Below are positions 45,354 to 54,072 of a DNA stretch of 64,000 bases, piece by piece. The translations under genes and the position numbers were made by a program. Below the pieces are notes generated by a model. That model saw only the letters and a program-made list of their open reading frames with translations, was not told the origin of the DNA and did not search any database. This DNA comes from Pseudomonas sp. TCU-HL1 (lineage in GTDB: Bacteria; Pseudomonadota; Gammaproteobacteria; Pseudomonadales; Pseudomonadaceae), in contig NZ_CP015992.1 in NCBI RefSeq assembly GCF_001708505.1, positions 3,844,001 through 3,908,000 of the forward strand, given 5' to 3'. Within the stretch, counting starts at the first letter, position 1. Every line of letters begins with the position of its first letter.

Positions 45354-46072
45354 TACTGCTGATCTCCGATCTGCATCTCGAAGAGGAACGCCCGGATATC
45401 ACCCGGGCGTTTCTTCATTTCCTGCAGACCCGCGCCCCGCGCGCTGAAGCCCTGTACATACTTGGCGACTTCTTCGAAGCCTGGATCGGCGACGACGCCA
45501 TGACGCCCTTCCAGCACTTGATCGCCCAGGCCCTGCGCACACTGGCCAACAGCGGCACGCGCATCTTCCTGATGCACGGCAACCGCGACTTCATGATTGG
45601 CCGCGCGTTCTGCCGCGAGGCCGGCTGCACCCTGCTGCCGGACCCAAGCCTGGTGCAGATGAACGGCGAGCCGGTGCTGCTGATGCACGGCGACAGCCTA
45701 TGCACCCAGGACGCAGCCTACATGCGCCTGCGCCGCTGGCTACGCAACCCGATCAGCCTGTTCATCCTGCGCAACCTGCCCCTGGCAACCCGCCACCAGC
45801 TGGCGCGCAAACTGCGCAAGGAAAGCCGGATGCAGACCCGGCAGAAAGCCCTGGAAATCACTGACGTCACGCCGACTGAAATACCGCGCATTCTCCGCGA
45901 GCATGGCGTCAGGACCCTGATCCACGGGCACACCCACCGCCCTGCCGAGCACGCGCTGGACCTTGACGGAAAACCTGCCCGACGCATCGTCCTGGGTGAT
46001 TGGGACCACCAGGGCTGGGCATTGCAGGTGGATGCGCAGGGCTTCGTTCAGACGCCCTTCCCCCTCGCCTGA
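45350..46072 (+). CDS. lpxH: UDP-2,3-diacylglucosamine hydrolase
   Basis: 240 residues. Cleaves UDP-2,3-diacylglucosamine to lipid X in lipid A synthesis at the inner membrane. Metallophosphoesterase motifs: ISDLHLEEERP, YILGDFFEAWIGDD, MHGNRDFMIG, LMHGDSLC and the C-terminal IHGHTHRPAEH. Start is GTG at 45350, inside the ppiB stop. Confidence 0.95.
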   Translation: MILLISDLHLEEERPDITRAFLHFLQTRAPRAEALYILGDFFEAWIGDDAMTPFQHLIAQALRTLANSGTRIFLMHGNRDFMIGRAFCREAGCTLLPDPSLVQMNGEPVLLMHGDSLCTQDAAYMRLRRWLRNPISLFILRNLPLATRHQLARKLRKESRMQTRQKALEITDVTPTEIPRILREHGVRTLIHGHTHRPAEHALDLDGKPARRIVLGDWDHQGWALQVDAQGFVQTPFPLA

Positions 46073-46109
46073 AGCTTCCTGCGAGAAACGCCTCGCAGGT
46101 CGACCTGCC

Positions 46110-46194
46110 GTAGGGTGCGCCATGTGCACCGGTTTGGCGTCAGATGAGGGACAATCGTGGCCCAAATACCGCTGATGCGCGCGACGCACCCTAC
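46110..46194. repeat. GTAGGGTGCG inverted-repeat element after lpxH
   Basis: Perfect 10-bp arms GTAGGGTGCG (46110-46119) and CGCACCCTAC (46185-46194) with 65 bp between them. Shares the GTAGGGTG/CCCTAC ends of the element at 17417-17483. Non-coding; probably a dispersed Pseudomonas intergenic repeat. Confidence 0.6.
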
Positions 46195-46286
46195 AAACGC
46201 CCATCCTCCTTGCGCGCCCCCGCCTCTCTCGAGGTCGTAACAGGCAGGGCCGGTTGCTCATGACCACGTCCTAACCAAGCTCAAAT

Positions 46287-46315
46287 GAAAAAGCGCCCCG
46301 TGGAGCGCTTTTTTT
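46287..46315. terminator. terminator between lpxH and miaE
   Basis: AAAAAGCGC / GCGCTTTTTTT with an 8-nt apical part; T-run on the plus strand and A-run on the other side suit both convergent genes. Confidence 0.8.
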
Positions 46316-46322
46316 GTGTCCG

Positions 46323-46925
46323 TCAGGCGGGTATGCCGCTGTGGAAGCGGAACTCCTGGTCTGGCGACTCGATCAGCTCTCGCTCGGCCAGCCTCACCTT
46401 CTCGATGGTGCGCTCCACGTCCTGCGCCTCACCGTATGCATAGGCGAGCTTCAGGTAACCCTGGTAATGCCGGGACTCACTCTTGAGCAGGCCGCCGTAG
46501 AACTTGCCCAGTTCTTCGTCGAGATGCGGCACCAGCGCTTCGAAACGCTCACAAGAACGCGCCTCGATAAAAGCCCCCACCACCAGCGTATCCACCAGTT
46601 TGTAAGGCTCGTGGTTGCGCACCAGCTTGCGCAGGCCGGAGGCATAGCGGGAGGCCGAGACGGGCTTAAGGTCGATCTTGCGGCGCTTCATGATGCGCAA
46701 CACCTGCTCGTGATGAACCAACTCTTCGCGGGCCAGGCGCGACATGAAGTTGATCAGATCCAGTTGCGTGGCGTACTTGGCCATCAGCGCCATCGCTGTG
46801 GAGGCCGCCTTGTACTCATTATTCTTATGGTCGATCAGCAGCGTTTCCTGATCGGCCAACGCCGCCGCCACCCAGGCGTCGGGGGTTCGGCAACTAAGGA
46901 ATTCATGGATTTCAGGCAGGTTCAC
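46323..46925 (-). CDS. miaE: tRNA-(ms2io6A)-hydroxylase
   Basis: 200-residue carboxylate-bridged diiron enzyme hydroxylating 2-methylthio-N6-isopentenyl-adenosine at tRNA position 37. Ferritin-like helices supply the iron ligands: Glu in LLIDHKNNEYKAASTA, E..H in ARLAREELVHHEQVL, Glu in VGAFIEARSCERF and E..H in KSESRHYQGYLK. Start set at GTG 46925 (VNLPEIHEFL); TTG at 46931 is an alternative. Confidence 0.92.
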   Translation of the reverse strand: MNLPEIHEFLSCRTPDAWVAAALADQETLLIDHKNNEYKAASTAMALMAKYATQLDLINFMSRLAREELVHHEQVLRIMKRRKIDLKPVSASRYASGLRKLVRNHEPYKLVDTLVVGAFIEARSCERFEALVPHLDEELGKFYGGLLKSESRHYQGYLKLAYAYGEAQDVERTIEKVRLAERELIESPDQEFRFHSGIPA

Positions 46926-47016
46926 AGGCAAGTCTCGTCATGCTGGGCGCCGCGCTGGCCGGCCCCCCGAAGGCGGAGCATTATACGAATGCAGGACACG
47001 ACGACCAGTCCAGCCG

Positions 47017-47030
47017 CTGATATATGTCAA
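47017..47030 (+). promoter_or_regulatory. Anr/FNR-like box upstream of the universal stress gene
   Basis: CTGAT-ATAT-GTCAA matches 8 of the 10 conserved positions of the Anr consensus TTGAT-N4-ATCAA. TACATT at 47054-47059 could be the -10, putting the box centre near -42, the class II activator position. Supports low-oxygen induction of the downstream gene. Confidence 0.5.
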
Positions 47031-47097
47031 GAACACCAACGCTGAATCGGGACTACATTTGCTTTGGCTATAAGCCATTCACAGGGAGATGAGGACC

Positions 47098-47961
47098 ATG
47101 CAAGCCATTCGCAGCATTCTGGTGGTATTGGAGCCGGACCGGCCGGAGGGCCTCGCCCTGAAACGGGCCAAACTGATCGCCGGCGTGACCCAGTCGCAAC
47201 TGCACCTTCTGATCTGCGACCGCAAGGGCGACCATGCCGACTATCTCAGTGACCTGGCCGATTCGCTCAAGGCCGAAGGCTACAGCGTCAGCACCCAGCA
47301 AAGCTGGCTCGACAATCAGCACCAGACCATCATCGCCGCACAGCAAGCCGAAGGCTGTGGCCTGGTGATCAAGCAGCACGTACCGGACAACCCGCTGAAG
47401 AAGGCGCTGCTGACGCCGGATGACTGGAAACTCCTGCGCTACTGCCCCGGCCCGGTGCTGATGGTCAAGACGGACCTGCCCTGGACCGGAGGCACCATTC
47501 TCGCCGCCGTCGACGTGGGCAACAGCGATGGCGAACACCGCACCCTGCACGCCACCATCGTCAGTCATGGCTACGACATTGCAAGCCTCGCACATGGAAC
47601 CCTGCACGTGATCAGCGCCCACCCGTCGCCGATGCTCTCGGCAGCAGACCCGACCTTCCAGCTCAAGGAAACCATCGAAGCGCGTTATCGCGAGGAGTGC
47701 CGCGCCTTCCAGGCCGAATACGACGTCAGCGACGAACGCCTGCATATAGAAGAGGGTCCAGCGGACGTACTGATCCCCCATGTCGCGCACAAGGTCGGTG
47801 CCGTGGTCACGGTAATCGGCACAGTCGCGCGCTCCGGGCTCTCCGGCGCACTGATCGGCAACACGGCGGAAGTGGTACTGGATACCCTGGAAAGCGATGT
47901 ACTGGTCCTCAAACCCGAGGCCATCATCGCCCACCTGGAAGAACTGGTCGCCCAGCGTTGA
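47098..47961 (+). CDS. tandem-domain universal stress protein (UspA family, PA1789-like)
   Basis: 287 residues made of two Usp folds: N-terminal SILVVLEPDRPEGLALKRAK and C-terminal ILAAVDVGNSDGEH ... IPHVAHKVGAVVTVIGTVAR. The ATP-binding glycine motif at the end is loosely kept (GTVARSGLSGALIGNTAEVV). Such Usp proteins in P. aeruginosa support survival without oxygen. Start ATG at 47098; AGATGAGG lies just upstream. An Anr-like box precedes it. Confidence 0.88.
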   Translation: MQAIRSILVVLEPDRPEGLALKRAKLIAGVTQSQLHLLICDRKGDHADYLSDLADSLKAEGYSVSTQQSWLDNQHQTIIAAQQAEGCGLVIKQHVPDNPLKKALLTPDDWKLLRYCPGPVLMVKTDLPWTGGTILAAVDVGNSDGEHRTLHATIVSHGYDIASLAHGTLHVISAHPSPMLSAADPTFQLKETIEARYREECRAFQAEYDVSDERLHIEEGPADVLIPHVAHKVGAVVTVIGTVARSGLSGALIGNTAEVVLDTLESDVLVLKPEAIIAHLEELVAQR

Positions 47962-47973
47962 TTCCCTCCACAC

Positions 47974-48001
47974 GAAAAAGCCGCCTGATGGCGGCTTTTC
48001 T
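47974..48001. terminator. terminator between the Usp gene and the DUF1289 gene
   Basis: AAAAAGCCGCC / GGCGGCTTTT with loop TGAT; serves the convergent pair from both sides. Confidence 0.88.
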
Positions 48002-48006
48002 TGGCG

Positions 48007-48483
48007 TCAGACGCGACTCTCAACGCCCTCCCGCAGGAATCGCGGAGCGATGTAGCGCTCGTAGTGAGCTTCGGACAACAGGAAAAACTCACGATCAATG
48101 GCCTCACGCAGTTCGGGCAGCGCCCAGCCACGGAACTCGGGAAGCAGCACGATGCCGTAGGCATCCAGTCGATTGATCATACGCGAGGCCCGTGCAATCA
48201 ACTGGTAAGCCCAGCAATAAGGTGACTGTTCGGGCACAAAGCGGACCTGGCGCTGCTCCAGTTGCTGACGCAGGCGGGCCGGATCGAACACCTCAAGTTT
48301 CGCCTCCATCACCTGCACCAGCAGGAGTTCAAGACGCCGCCACACCGCACGCTTTTCGTCCTCGTTGTAGAGGTTCCAGTTCACCACTTCATGATGGAAG
48401 CGCTTGCAGCCCCGGCAGACAAGGTCGCCATAGACAGTGGAACAGAGGCCGACGCAGGGCGTCTTGATGCGCTGGTTGGACAT
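48007..48483 (-). CDS. DUF1289-family protein (PA1788-like)
   Basis: 158 residues. The family's N-terminal cysteine motif is present as CVGLCSTVYGDLVCRGCKRF, probably a metal site; the C-terminal part is helical and charged with no catalytic signature. Function unknown. Start ATG at 48483. Same place beside acnB as in P. aeruginosa. Confidence 0.85.
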   Translation of the reverse strand: MSNQRIKTPCVGLCSTVYGDLVCRGCKRFHHEVVNWNLYNEDEKRAVWRRLELLLVQVMEAKLEVFDPARLRQQLEQRQVRFVPEQSPYCWAYQLIARASRMINRLDAYGIVLLPEFRGWALPELREAIDREFFLLSEAHYERYIAPRFLREGVESRV

Positions 48484-48572
48484 GGTGGAAGCAGATTCGG
48501 CAGGTAAAACGGGCCCGCCATCTTAGCCCTTTGTCTAATCAGGGTCACCCTCGGTGAAATAGGGATTTCGTC

Positions 48573-48601
48573 TTAACTTTGCCGAGGCTTTCCATTAGAA
48601 T
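48573..48601 (+). promoter_or_regulatory. putative sigma-70 promoter of acnB
   Basis: TTAACT (48573-48578), 17-bp spacer, TAGAAT (48596-48601). It would give a 5' untranslated leader of roughly 275 nt before the GTG start of acnB. Confidence 0.6.
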
Positions 48602-48633
48602 CGGCCCGCCATTTAAGGCGCCGATATCCGTTG

Positions 48634-48765
48634 GAAGCTGTTTTCAAAGCGTCACGAGCACAGTTCATCCGGCAGGAAATAATGGCGCGGGGCATCCCGC
48701 CAGGGGTGTCCGCCGCCAGCCCTCATCAGGTCTTCCTACCGGCGTAAAACTTTGAAAACAGCTTC
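48634..48765 (+). repeat. 16-bp perfect inverted repeat in the acnB leader
   Basis: GAAGCTGTTTTCAAAG (48634-48649) and CTTTGAAAACAGCTTC (48750-48765) are exact reverse complements 100 bp apart. In RNA they would close a large leader domain ending about 120 nt before the acnB start. No ORF of note lies inside. The gene-free stretch 48484-48884 otherwise holds only the promoter. Confidence 0.7.
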
Positions 48766-48884
48766 TCGATGGAGGCCGCCGAAACCTTGGCCAGACAGCC
48801 CAAAAAGCTGTGCGGCGCATGCGTTCGACGGATTCCTGGATGAGCGCCCTGGACGACTCCAGGGCCACTGATGAGGGTAAAACT

Positions 48885-51494
48885 GTGCTTGAAGCCTATC
48901 GCAAACACGTAGAAGAGCGTGCCGCCCAGGGTGTCGTACCCCAGCCGCTGAACGCCGAACAAACTGCAGGCCTGGTCGAGCTGCTGAAGAACCCCCCGGC
49001 CGGCGAAGAGGCTTTCCTCCTCGACCTGATCACCAACCGTGTTCCGCCGGGTGTCGATGAAGCCGCCTACGTCAAAGCAGGTTTCCTCTCCGCTATCGCC
49101 AAAGGCGAAGCCACTTCCCCGCTGATCAGCAAAGCCCGCGCCACCGAACTGCTGGGCACCATGCAGGGCGGCTACAACATCGCCACCCTGGTCGAGCTGC
49201 TGGACGATGCCGAACTGGCTGCCGTCTCTGCCAAACAGTTGAAGCACACCCTGCTGATGTTCGACGCCTTCCATGACGTCGCCGAGCGCGCCAAGAAAGG
49301 CAACGCCAACGCGCAGGCCGTGCTCAAGTCCTGGGCCGACGGCGAGTGGTTCGTCAACAAACCGGCCGTACCGGAAAAGGTCACCCTGACCGTGTTCAAG
49401 GTGCCCGGCGAAACCAACACCGACGACCTGTCCCCCGCTCCGGACGCTTGGTCCCGCCCCGACATCCCGCTGCACGCCCTGGCCATGCTGAAAATGGCCC
49501 GTGACGGCATCGAGCCGGCCCAGCCGGGCTCCGTCGGTCCGCTGAACCAGATCGAAGCTGTCAAGGCCAAGGGCTTCCCGGTTGCCTACGTCGGTGACGT
49601 GGTCGGTACCGGCTCCTCCCGTAAGTCCGCCACCAACTCGGTGCTGTGGTTCTTCGGCGACGACATCCCCTTCGTGCCGAACAAGCGCGGCGGCGGCTTC
49701 TGCTTCGGCACCAAGATCGCCCCGATCTTCTACAACACCATGGAAGACGCCGGCGCCCTGCCGATCGAATTCGACTGCACCAACCTGGCCATGGGCGACG
49801 TCATCGACGTCTACCCCTATGAAGGCAAGGTCGTTCGCCACGACAGCGGCGAAGTGGTCACCACCTTCGAACTGAAGACCCCAGTCCTGCTGGACGAAGT
49901 CCGCGCCGGCGGCCGTATCCCGCTGATCATCGGCCGCGGCCTGACCGAGAAGGCCCGCACCGAGCTGGGCCTGGGTGCTTCCGACCTGTTCAAGAAGCCG
50001 GAATCCCCGGCCGACAGCGGCAAGGGCTTCACCCTGGCCCAGAAGATGGTTGGCCGTGCCTGTGGTCTGCCGGAAGGTAAAGGCGTCCGTCCGGGCACCT
50101 ACTGCGAGCCGAAGATGACCACCGTCGGTTCCCAGGACACCACTGGCCCGATGACCCGTGACGAGCTGAAAGACCTCGCCTGCCTCGGCTTCTCCGCCGA
50201 CCTGGTGATGCAGTCCTTCTGCCACACCGCCGCCTATCCGAAGCCCATCGACGTCAATACCCACCACACCCTGCCGGATTTCATCCGCACCCGTGGCGGC
50301 GTATCCCTGCGTCCGGGCGACGGCATCATCCACAGCTGGCTGAACCGCATGCTGCTGCCTGACACCGTCGGCACCGGTGGCGACTCCCACACCCGCTTCC
50401 CGATCGGCATCTCCTTCCCGGCCGGTTCCGGCCTGGTGGCCTTCGCCGCTGCCACCGGCGTCATGCCGCTGGATATGCCGGAATCCGTCCTGGTGCGCTT
50501 CAAGGGCAAGATGCAGCCCGGTATCACCCTGCGTGACCTGGTGCATGCCATCCCCTACTACGCCATCCAGGCTGGCCTGCTGACCGTAGAGAAGAAGGGC
50601 AAGAAGAACATCTTCTCTGGCCGCATCCTCGAGATCGAAGGCCTGAACGACCTGACCGTCGAACAAGCTTTCGAGCTGTCCGACGCTTCCGCAGAGCGTT
50701 CCGCGGCCGGTTGCTCCATCAAGCTGCCGGAAGCGGCCATCGCCGAATACCTGAAGTCCAACATCACCCTGCTGCGCTGGATGATCGGAGAAGGCTACGG
50801 CGACGCCCGCACCATGGAGCGCCGCGCCCAGGCGATGGAAGCCTGGCTGGCCAACCCGCAACTGCTGGAAGGTGACGCTGACGCCGAATACGCTGCCGTC
50901 ATCGAAATCGACCTGGCCGACGTGAAAGAGCCCGTGCTCTGCGCACCGAACGACCCGGACGATGCCCGCCTGCTGTCCACCGTGGCTGGCGACAAGATCG
51001 ACGAAGTGTTCATCGGTTCCTGCATGACCAACATCGGTCACTTCCGCGCTGCCGGTAAGCTACTGGACAAGGTCAAGGGCGGCATCCCGACCCGTCTGTG
51101 GCTGGCTCCGCCGACCAAGATGGACCAGCACCAGCTGACCGAGGAAGGCTACTACGGTATCTACGGCAAGGCCGGCGCCCGCATGGAAATGCCGGGCTGC
51201 TCCCTGTGCATGGGCAACCAGGCTCGGGTACAGACCGGCGCCACCGTGGTTTCCACCTCCACCCGTAACTTCCCGAACCGCCTGGGCGACGCCACCAACG
51301 TCTACCTGGCCTCCGCCGAACTGGCGGCCGTTGCCTCCATCCTGGGCAAACTGCCGACCGTCGAGGAGTACATGGAATACGCGAAGAACATCGACAGCAT
51401 GGCTGCCGATATCTACCGCTACCTGTCCTTCGACCAGATCGCCGAGTACAAGGAAGCTGCTGCAAACGCCAAGATCCCGGTAGTCCAGGCTTAA
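48885..51494 (+). CDS. acnB: bifunctional aconitate hydratase 2 / 2-methylisocitrate dehydratase
   Basis: TCA-cycle aconitase B, 869 residues as in P. aeruginosa. N-terminal HEAT-like domain, swivel domain, then the aconitase core. [4Fe-4S] ligands: first Cys in MQSFCHTAAYPK, then the pair in MPGCSLCMGNQARV; active-site HTRFPIGISFPAG and SFCHTAA segments present. Start chosen at GTG 48885 (VLEAYRKH) with GAGGGT 6-7 bp upstream; the frame is open to 48810 but that part is not conserved. AcnB is known elsewhere to moonlight as an RNA-binding iron sensor. Confidence 0.96.
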   Translation: MLEAYRKHVEERAAQGVVPQPLNAEQTAGLVELLKNPPAGEEAFLLDLITNRVPPGVDEAAYVKAGFLSAIAKGEATSPLISKARATELLGTMQGGYNIATLVELLDDAELAAVSAKQLKHTLLMFDAFHDVAERAKKGNANAQAVLKSWADGEWFVNKPAVPEKVTLTVFKVPGETNTDDLSPAPDAWSRPDIPLHALAMLKMARDGIEPAQPGSVGPLNQIEAVKAKGFPVAYVGDVVGTGSSRKSATNSVLWFFGDDIPFVPNKRGGGFCFGTKIAPIFYNTMEDAGALPIEFDCTNLAMGDVIDVYPYEGKVVRHDSGEVVTTFELKTPVLLDEVRAGGRIPLIIGRGLTEKARTELGLGASDLFKKPESPADSGKGFTLAQKMVGRACGLPEGKGVRPGTYCEPKMTTVGSQDTTGPMTRDELKDLACLGFSADLVMQSFCHTAAYPKPIDVNTHHTLPDFIRTRGGVSLRPGDGIIHSWLNRMLLPDTVGTGGDSHTRFPIGISFPAGSGLVAFAAATGVMPLDMPESVLVRFKGKMQPGITLRDLVHAIPYYAIQAGLLTVEKKGKKNIFSGRILEIEGLNDLTVEQAFELSDASAERSAAGCSIKLPEAAIAEYLKSNITLLRWMIGEGYGDARTMERRAQAMEAWLANPQLLEGDADAEYAAVIEIDLADVKEPVLCAPNDPDDARLLSTVAGDKIDEVFIGSCMTNIGHFRAAGKLLDKVKGGIPTRLWLAPPTKMDQHQLTEEGYYGIYGKAGARMEMPGCSLCMGNQARVQTGATVVSTSTRNFPNRLGDATNVYLASAELAAVASILGKLPTVEEYMEYAKNIDSMAADIYRYLSFDQIAEYKEAAANAKIPVVQA

Positions 51495-51521
51495 GCCTGT
51501 ATCGGTAACTCGGCAACGAAG

Positions 51522-51549
51522 AAGCCCCGCCCCGTGCGGGGCTTTTTCT
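51522..51549 (+). terminator. terminator of acnB
   Basis: AAGCCCCGC / GCGGGGCTT with a 5-nt loop, then TTTCTTTT; starts 28 bp after the stop. Confidence 0.9.
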
Positions 51550-51668
51550 TTTCTGCCGCCATTCGCCCGGCCCACACCGCGCAATGCGGACGCCCATCGG
51601 ACCGACTTGCGGTCCCTCTACCGCGAGCTATGTTCCAACTATGAGCTGCCACAACCGGGAGCGCCGCC

Positions 51669-51878
51669 ATGAAAATCTGGTTCCTCATCCTTCTTTGCAC
51701 CTTGGGCCTGGCAGGCTGCTCCAGTGAATACCTGATCGCCACGACTGACGGCCAGATCATCGCCACAGACGAAAAACCCGAGCTGGATGACGACACCGGC
51801 ATGCTTGAGTTCGAGGACCACGAGGGCCGTGTCCAGCAGATTCCGCAAAGCCAGGTTAAACAGATCATCGAACGTTGA
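51669..51878 (+). CDS. small YgdI/YgdR-type lipoprotein (DUF903)
   Basis: 69 residues. Signal peptide with lipobox LAGC (Cys17), then the short SH3-like DUF903 domain: YLIATTDGQIIATDEKPELD and QQIPQSQVKQIIER. A periplasmic-facing lipoprotein of unknown function, common in gammaproteobacteria. Has its own terminator. Confidence 0.9.
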   Translation: MKIWFLILLCTLGLAGCSSEYLIATTDGQIIATDEKPELDDDTGMLEFEDHEGRVQQIPQSQVKQIIER

Positions 51879-51901
51879 GGCAGCTCCGACCTCGAACCCT
51901 T

Positions 51902-51927
51902 GCCCCGCCCTGGCGGGGTTTCTTTTT
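51902..51927 (+). terminator. terminator of the small lipoprotein gene
   Basis: CCCCGCC / GGCGGGG hairpin followed by TTTCTTTTT, 24 bp after the stop. Confidence 0.85.
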
Positions 51928-52069
51928 CCGCCCACTGGCATATCGCTTGCTTGGACAGCCCCAACGATACTCACTCCAATGGCGGAGCGGGTTGATGACA
52001 ATGGCGTCGACTCTGGCCAGCCCCGGCTGCTCTGGATCGGCGCCATTTTGCTGAAAGGTGGCAACCAAG

Positions 52070-53284
52070 ATGACGGACACGCAAAACACCACGCGCACCG
52101 ATAACCTGGCCTGGGTCGCAGGAAGCGATGCACCGGAGAAGTGCATGCTCAACCTGGGCTTCATGCCTTTGACCGACTCGGCCTCCCTCATAGTCGCCGC
52201 TACCCAAGGCTTCGCCCAGCCTTACGGCCTGACGCTGAACCTCCAGCGCCAGTCCTCCTGGGCAACCCTGCGTGACAAGCTGCTCTCAGGCGAACTGGAT
52301 GCTGCTCAAACCCTCTACGGGCAGGCCTATGGCATCGAACTGGGCATTGGCGGCCCCAGCGCTGACATGGCCATCCTTATGGGACTTTGCCAGAACGGCC
52401 AGGCCATCAATCTGTCCGAGCCGCTCAAGCGCATCGGCGTGACCAATTCCGAGGCACTGGCGCACCACGTGCGCCACAGCGGTGCACGCCTGACCTTCGC
52501 CCAGACCTTCCCCACCGGCACTCACGCCATGTGGCTGAACTACTGGCTGGCCGCCCAGGGCATTCACCCGCTGCGGGATGTCGACACGGTCGTGGTACCG
52601 CCACCGCAGATGGTCGCCCACCTCAAGGCCGCGCGCATCGACGGTTTTTGCGCCGGCGGCCCCTGGGGTGCGCTGGCGGTGGACCAGGACCAGGGCTTTA
52701 CCCTGGCCACCAGCCAGATGATCTGGCCCGACCACCCGGAGAAAGTCCTGGGCGTCACCCGCGAGTTCGTCGAGCAATACCCCAACACCGCACGCGCCCT
52801 GACCATGGCGGTGCTGGAGGCCAGCCGCTTCATCGATGCCAGTGAGGAGAATCGCCGCAGCACCGCCCAATTGATCAGCGGCAGCGACTACATCGACGTC
52901 CCGCTGTCCGCCGTGGAGCCACGCTTTCTCGGCCACTACCAGGATGGCCTGGGCAACGCCTGGGAGGATGACCACCCGCTGCGCTTCTTCGGTGAAGGCC
53001 AGGTGAACATGCCGTACCTCTCCGACGGCATCTGGTTCATGACGCAGTTCCGCCGCTGGGGGCTCTTGCGAAACGACCCGGATTACCAGGCTGTCGCCCA
53101 GCGCGTACAGCGGCTGGACATCTACCGGCAGGCCGCCGAAGCCCTCGGCATCAAGGTTCCCGAGCTGATGCGCAGCGCCACCCTGATCGACGGTCGCACC
53201 TGGGACGGCAGCGACCCGGCCGGCTACGCCCGCAGCTTCCCGATCCACTCCCTGGCCGGCACTGCCCGCGCCATTGCCCTGTAG
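52070..53284 (+). CDS. nasS: nitrate-sensing regulator NasS
   Basis: 404 residues, related to the NrtA/SsuA periplasmic nitrate-binding proteins but with no signal peptide, so cytoplasmic. LGFMPLTDSASLIVAATQGF and YGQAYGIELGIGGPSADMAI belong to the NrtA ligand fold. In the studied NasS-NasT systems NasS holds NasT inactive until nitrate or nitrite binds. Start chosen at the ATG (MTDTQNTTRT); a GTG four codons earlier is possible. Followed 21 bp later by nasT. Confidence 0.93.
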   Translation: MTDTQNTTRTDNLAWVAGSDAPEKCMLNLGFMPLTDSASLIVAATQGFAQPYGLTLNLQRQSSWATLRDKLLSGELDAAQTLYGQAYGIELGIGGPSADMAILMGLCQNGQAINLSEPLKRIGVTNSEALAHHVRHSGARLTFAQTFPTGTHAMWLNYWLAAQGIHPLRDVDTVVVPPPQMVAHLKAARIDGFCAGGPWGALAVDQDQGFTLATSQMIWPDHPEKVLGVTREFVEQYPNTARALTMAVLEASRFIDASEENRRSTAQLISGSDYIDVPLSAVEPRFLGHYQDGLGNAWEDDHPLRFFGEGQVNMPYLSDGIWFMTQFRRWGLLRNDPDYQAVAQRVQRLDIYRQAAEALGIKVPELMRSATLIDGRTWDGSDPAGYARSFPIHSLAGTARAIAL

Positions 53285-53305
53285 CCGCTAGGGAAGACCG
53301 CCGCC

Positions 53306-53884
53306 ATGCTGCGCATCCTGCTGATCAACGACACTGCCAAGAAAGTCGGCCGACTCAAGGCCGCCCTGGTGGCCGCCGGCTTCGACGTCATCGACGAATC
53401 GGGTCTGACCATCGACCTGCCGGCCCGCGTCGAAGCCATACGGCCCGACGTGGTGCTGATCGACACCGAATCCCCCGGCCGCGACGTCATGGAGCAAGTG
53501 GTAATGGTCACCCGCGACCAGCCGCGCCCCATCGTCATGTTCACGGATGAACACGACCCACAGGTCATGCGCCGGGCCATCCAGGCCGGCGTCAGTGCCT
53601 ACATCGTCGAAGGCATTCAGGTCGACCGCCTGCAACCCATCCTCGACGTCGCCATGGCGCGCTTTGAAAGCGACCAGGCCCTGCGCGCCCAGCTCAATGC
53701 GCGCGACCAGCAACTGGCCGAGCGCAAGCGCGTCGAACTGGCCAAGGGCCTGCTGATGAAAATGAAGAACTGCAACGAAGAAGAGGCCTATACCCTGATG
53801 CGTCGCCAGGCCATGAGCCGCCAGCAGAAGCTGATCCAGGTGGCCGAGCAGATCATCGCGATGCACGACATGCTCGGTCATTGA
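53306..53884 (+). CDS. nasT: ANTAR-type antiterminator NasT
   Basis: 192 residues. N-terminal pseudo-receiver domain (LRILLINDTAKKVGRLKAAL) and C-terminal ANTAR RNA-binding helix bundle (ERKRVELAKGLLMKMKNCNE, then EEAYTLMRRQAMSRQQK). Binds paired hexaloop hairpins in leader RNA and prevents terminator formation. Two matching RNA targets are present at 58012 and 61426. Confidence 0.95.
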   Translation: MLRILLINDTAKKVGRLKAALVAAGFDVIDESGLTIDLPARVEAIRPDVVLIDTESPGRDVMEQVVMVTRDQPRPIVMFTDEHDPQVMRRAIQAGVSAYIVEGIQVDRLQPILDVAMARFESDQALRAQLNARDQQLAERKRVELAKGLLMKMKNCNEEEAYTLMRRQAMSRQQKLIQVAEQIIAMHDMLGH

Positions 53885-54072
53885 GACCCGCTCGCCACAC
53901 GACAGGCGAACTGTCTCCCACCTCTCCTTGGCGGCGCGGCGCCCGACGGGGTACCGCGGCCACGCAGTGCCTCTCGACAAAGGCATCACGAAGCCCGTAT
54001 CTTCGCCGCCAGGCCACCGCAGTGGCCGACGTCGCTCGGACGGTTCCGGGCGCTTACGTATCCGAGGAAAGC

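Noticed and set aside
48726..51041. 771-codon open frame on the strand opposite acnB
   Set aside because: Shadow frame from high third-position GC; no family motif, and AcnB on the other strand is certain.
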